Below are positions 60,492 through 64,000 of a DNA stretch of 64,000 bases, in pieces. Below the pieces are notes generated by a model. That model was not told where the DNA came from and did no database searches. It worked only from the letters and a program-made list of their open reading frames with translations. The stretch is taken from assembly GCA_026936325.1 (NCBI GenBank), contig JAPTHN010000011.1:38722629-38786628 (forward strand), given 5' to 3'. Each line of letters opens with the position of its first letter. Position 1 is the stretch's first letter. The position numbers and the translations under genes were made by a program. The stretch is from Platynereis dumerilii. Its lineage: Eukaryota > Annelida > Polychaeta > Phyllodocida > Nereididae.

Positions 60492-63400
60492 TTAATCTAC
60501 ACCTTCTAAAAGGACAAGTTTATGAATTGGTCTGACTAAAGTGGTAGACTTTGTTTTCAACTTCACAGATCTGACAAATCCATCGTCAGAAACATTCACT
60601 TCAGTAACCAGACCCATAGGCCAAACATTTCTGGGCACACCTTCATCGACAATGAGCATCAGATCACCTATAGAAATATTTCTCTGAGGTTTTAACCATT
60701 TGGCTCTTTTCTGCAACTCAGGAATGTAACACCGAAGCCATCTTTTCCAGAACAGCTCTACGAGATGTTGGACAAACCTCCACTTTTTTCTGTAAACATC
60801 ATCACTAGAGAACATACCAGGTGACATAAGATGGCCAGTACCAAGCAACAACAAATGATTCGGAGTAAGAGGATGAGAATCGCCTGGATCCTCACTCAAT
60901 TTTGTAATTGGCCTTCCATTTATAATAGACTCGACCTCAGCAAAAACTGTTTCCAGCATCTCATCAGAAATTGAAGCATTGACATCAAAGAGCCCGAAGA
61001 GAACCTTTCTTATCACCCGAATTAGCCTCTCCCATATTCCGCCCATATGGGAGGCCTTTGGAGGATTGAAATGCCATTCAATGCGCTGTTTGAGACACTC
61101 ATCATGAATCTTTGAAACTTCCAATTCTTTCAAACCCTTCTTCAACTCAGTAGACGCACCAACAAGATTAGTTCCATTATCACAAAACAACTTTTCGGGA
61201 CAACCTCTACGAGAGATGAATCTCCTCAAGGCACAAATGAAACTGTCCGTGTCTAAGCTACACAATCTCTCGATATGCACTGCTCTAATTGACAAACAAG
61301 TGAAGATGCATCCGTATCTCTTGACCTGAGACCTCCCCTGCTTGACCAAGAAAGGTCCAAAGCAATCCAATCCTGTGTACGAAAAAGGACGTTTATACGG
61401 TTCAAGTCTCTCCGAAGGAAGATCAGCCATGATTTGTGAAACAGTCGAACCAAATAACCTTTTACAAATGACACATCTGCGAGCTACACTTTTAACCACA
61501 ATTCTAATCTTGGTAATCCAATACTTCTTCCGAATTTCACTGACGGTCCATTCAGTTCCAAGATGTGCAGTGCTGTGAAAGTCATTGACAACGCATTTTG
61601 AAATAGGCTGATCATGAGAAATAATCACTGGCTGAACACACACACCATGGACTTCAGCATGCTTGATCCGACCACCAACTCTCAACAAACCATCACTTCC
61701 CATTACAGGGTTAAGGGCCTTGATTGAACTATCGTTGTTCAGAGGTTTACCACTTGACAACAACAAATATTCCTTGTGATAAATCTTACACTGACTGTAC
61801 TTGAGAAGGCTAATTTCCGAATCACTAAGTTCCGTGACAGTGAGACGACGATCAAAATTTCTACGACCTCGCAAAAAATCCTTGAATCTCAATAACCACG
61901 CAATGGCCCTCTTCAATCTATACCAAGAAGAATAATGTTGCACAATTCTATCAACCTCTTCTACTGGAACGGACAATGTGGCACACGACACCACTTTGGA
62001 TTCAGTCTTGACTTCAGGATCATTCACAGGCAACTCAAACGATTTTTTATCAGAATTCCATTCACTCTTGTGCAACTTCAGAAAATTCGGACCATGAAGC
62101 CATCTGTCTCTATCGAAATGCTTGAAATCTTGACTTCTCGTGATGGAATCGGCAGGATTCTCCACACCTGGGACATGATGCCACTGGGAAGGATCACTTG
62201 ACTGGCGGATAACCCCAACTCTATTCGCAACGAACACATGAAATCTGTGATTTTCATTCTTGATGTAACTCAAAGCCACACTACTATCAGACCAAAAGTA
62301 CGACGGACAGAGCTGAATATCCAATTCCTTCTTGAGAAATGCATCCATGTTGACAGAGAGAACAGCTGCTTGCAACTCAAGCCGTGGAATCGTCACAGCC
62401 TTTATGGGAGCCACCTTTCCCTTGCTAGCAACCAATAAAGTAAAAACCATACCCTGCTTGTTGACGCTTCTGACATAACAACACGTGCCATAGGCTCTGA
62501 GACTGGCGTCACTAAAATGATGTAATTCAATCATGGCATCATCGAACAAGGAAGGCTTGATACATCTAGGAATCCGCAACAAACTCAAATTTTGGACAAT
62601 AGAGACCCAATGATTCCATGCATCTCTGACATTTTGTGGTACAGACTGATCCCACGGTATTTTTAATCTAGTGACTTCCTGAAATAGCAACTTTCCACCT
62701 ACAATGAAAGGACTGATCAAACCGAGAGGATCAAAGCAAGATGCGACAACACTAAGCATGATGCGTCTAGTTACCATGTCACTGGCTTGAACCTGAACAT
62801 CAAAGTAAAATTGGTCATCTGGAACACTCCAATGGACACCTAAAGCCTTAGAACACGGACTAAGTTCCTTAGCCTCTTTGGCCCGATCTTCTTCAGGAAT
62901 CGTTGAGAGCAATTCAGAGTCATTGGAAATGAACTTTGTGAGACGGAAACCTCCTGCACTGAGAACAGATTTAGTACCATCAACAATGAGTTGTGCGTCG
63001 GACTTGTTTGCAGCACTAATCAGACAATCATCAACATAAAAACTGCGATAAACACAATCTTTGACCAGAGGGTGTACACTAGGATCGTCCACTACAGTCC
63101 TTCTCAGGGCATATGTTGACGAGCTGGAGCACCATATACCACCAAAAACGTGACCTGTCATGCGATACTGAACAATATTTCCATCGGAATCATACCACAA
63201 GAAACGTAGAAAATTTCGCTCGTCTTCAGGAATCTTCACCTGATAGTACATCGCCTCCACGTCTCCTTGCACTGCGACTTCATGCTCACGAAACCTGACC
63301 AACACATTTAACAACCTGTTAATCATATCGGGACCACGATAACACTTATCATTAATGGACTCCCCATGATACTTGGCCGCACAATCAAAGACTACCCGAA

Positions 63401-63998
63401 GCTTCTCTGGTTTCTTATCAGAAATCACTCCATGATGAGGGAGATACCAAACATTCTCAGAAAGTTGTAACTCAGAATACGGAACCTTTTCAGCGTAACC
63501 ATGATCCAGAAGTTTTTGAATCTCACTGTCATACCTGGAAACCAGACCACGCTTATTTAGACTCAAGTTCAAAGACTTCAACCGGGACCGGGCCAACGTC
63601 AAATTGTTTGGGACTTCAACATCACCCTTCCACGGAATGGGTATAACATAATGATTATCAGCCAATTCACATTTTTCATCCCACAATTCGACAACTTTTT
63701 TATCATCTTGAGACAAGGACAATTCAGAATCTTGAAGACCGTCATTTTCTAATTCCCACAACTGTTGAACTTTATCTTCAAGTGAAGATGTACTAATGAA
63801 CTGTGAAATGACTTTGGAAGAAACGGGACCATCCACTCTATTCGGTCCGTTTACAGACCACCCAAATAAAGTACGGCAGGCATAAGGCTCACTTTTGTTA
63901 CCACTTCTAACTTCCATTGGCATAAGGGCCTCAGCATTATCTTGACCCAAAAGCAAATTTATCTCTTGACCCCCAGCAACGAGCTGGAGACCCTTCAA
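60492..63998 (-). CDS. BEL/Pao pol polyprotein, C-terminal 1,168 codons visible
   Basis: Domains in order on the minus strand: the tail of the aspartic protease region (LLLGQDNAEALMP); reverse transcriptase with KLRVVFDCAAKYHG, VQGDVEAMYYQV and the catalytic box YVDD (about residue 330); RNase H (HHFSDASLRAYG, then SDSSVALSYI); an H2C2 zinc-binding segment (HSTAHLG..CVICKRL); a DDE integrase core (GLDCFGPF, FCDNGTNLVGA); and the family's C-terminal domain (LVELFWKRWLRCYIPELQ). The Pao-type order of integrase after RNase H and the extended C-terminal domain separate it from Gypsy and Copia. The frame is open across the whole visible span and continues past the window edge, so the methionine at 63,998 need not be the true start. 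Confidence 0.93.
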   Translation of the reverse strand: MKGLQLVAGGQEINLLLGQDNAEALMPMEVRSGNKSEPYACRTLFGWSVNGPNRVDGPVSSKVISQFISTSSLEDKVQQLWELENDGLQDSELSLSQDDKKVVELWDEKCELADNHYVIPIPWKGDVEVPNNLTLARSRLKSLNLSLNKRGLVSRYDSEIQKLLDHGYAEKVPYSELQLSENVWYLPHHGVISDKKPEKLRVVFDCAAKYHGESINDKCYRGPDMINRLLNVLVRFREHEVAVQGDVEAMYYQVKIPEDERNFLRFLWYDSDGNIVQYRMTGHVFGGIWCSSSSTYALRRTVVDDPSVHPLVKDCVYRSFYVDDCLISAANKSDAQLIVDGTKSVLSAGGFRLTKFISNDSELLSTIPEEDRAKEAKELSPCSKALGVHWSVPDDQFYFDVQVQASDMVTRRIMLSVVASCFDPLGLISPFIVGGKLLFQEVTRLKIPWDQSVPQNVRDAWNHWVSIVQNLSLLRIPRCIKPSLFDDAMIELHHFSDASLRAYGTCCYVRSVNKQGMVFTLLVASKGKVAPIKAVTIPRLELQAAVLSVNMDAFLKKELDIQLCPSYFWSDSSVALSYIKNENHRFHVFVANRVGVIRQSSDPSQWHHVPGVENPADSITRSQDFKHFDRDRWLHGPNFLKLHKSEWNSDKKSFELPVNDPEVKTESKVVSCATLSVPVEEVDRIVQHYSSWYRLKRAIAWLLRFKDFLRGRRNFDRRLTVTELSDSEISLLKYSQCKIYHKEYLLLSSGKPLNNDSSIKALNPVMGSDGLLRVGGRIKHAEVHGVCVQPVIISHDQPISKCVVNDFHSTAHLGTEWTVSEIRKKYWITKIRIVVKSVARRCVICKRLFGSTVSQIMADLPSERLEPYKRPFSYTGLDCFGPFLVKQGRSQVKRYGCIFTCLSIRAVHIERLCSLDTDSFICALRRFISRRGCPEKLFCDNGTNLVGASTELKKGLKELEVSKIHDECLKQRIEWHFNPPKASHMGGIWERLIRVIRKVLFGLFDVNASISDEMLETVFAEVESIINGRPITKLSEDPGDSHPLTPNHLLLLGTGHLMSPGMFSSDDVYRKKWRFVQHLVELFWKRWLRCYIPELQKRAKWLKPQRNISIGDLMLIVDEGVPRNVWPMGLVTEVNVSDDGFVRSVKLKTKSTTLVRPIHKLVLLEGVD

Positions 63999-64000
63999 AT

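Larger units (their letters stand above)
59149..64000 (-). mobile_element. BEL/Pao LTR retrotransposon, 3' part, runs off the window
   Basis: A minus-strand element entering from beyond the right edge. It contains a long pol region (60,492 to the edge), a purine-rich tract (AAAAGTGGGGAG, 60,326-60,315) and a probable 3' LTR. The gag part, the rest of the protease and the 5' LTR would lie outside the window, so completeness cannot be judged. The visible pol frame is uninterrupted, which suggests a fairly young insertion. Confidence 0.9.

Overview
This is an AT-rich, intron-scale stretch of an animal genome, almost certainly a marine invertebrate. It has no bacterial-type gene density. It carries SINE, LINE, hAT-type and BEL/Pao elements, many low-copy inverted repeats, and only one short segment that reads convincingly as a host exon. 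I cannot name the species. The repeat style (CAGTGGCGTAGC-ended hAT elements, AGGTCA-rich repeats, SINEs with a GCGTAAAACAC tail) would fit a mollusc, hemichordate or echinoderm.

Layout. From 1 to 2.6 kb there are small repeats. From 2.7 to 29.9 kb lies a large, decayed inverted duplication. Its left arm (2.69-9.85 kb) matches the reverse complement of blocks scattered along 10.69-29.95 kb. The middle holds inverted arrays of a 48-49 bp minisatellite built on a 14-bp perfect palindrome, plus a 0.31 kb foldback palindrome. The right arm is stretched by insertions: a 2.6 kb TIR element (15.5-18.1), two hAT-type elements (18.6-19.6, 24.0-24.9), a 1 kb TIR element (20.3-21.3), LINE tails, and a transglutaminase-like (kyphoscoliosis-peptidase-like) exon on the minus strand at 27.67-27.91 kb. 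From 30.3 to 36.9 kb a 6.6 kb TIR element carries other repeats nested inside it. At 36.9-37.7 kb are LINE fragments. One of these shares its 3' tail with the SINE at 6.4 kb.

From 39.5 to 48.2 kb is the most unusual region: a 275-bp tandem array followed by a chain of related elements (e1-e4). Each starts with a perfect hairpin plus a 10-12 base tag and ends with the same tag folded into a terminal hairpin, next to AAT repeats and CTAG. The tag differs between elements, including two copies of the same body, but the two ends of one element always agree, and the pairs nest like brackets.

From 48.2 to 58.5 kb are diverged direct repeats, a LINE reverse-transcriptase remnant and a recent 218 bp hAT-type MITE whose empty site is preserved in a neighbouring duplicate. 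From about 59.15 kb to the window edge is the 3' part of a BEL/Pao LTR retrotransposon on the minus strand with a long open pol frame.

Apart from the single host exon, almost everything recognisable here is mobile or repetitive DNA. Similarity statements are by eye; no alignment or database search was run.
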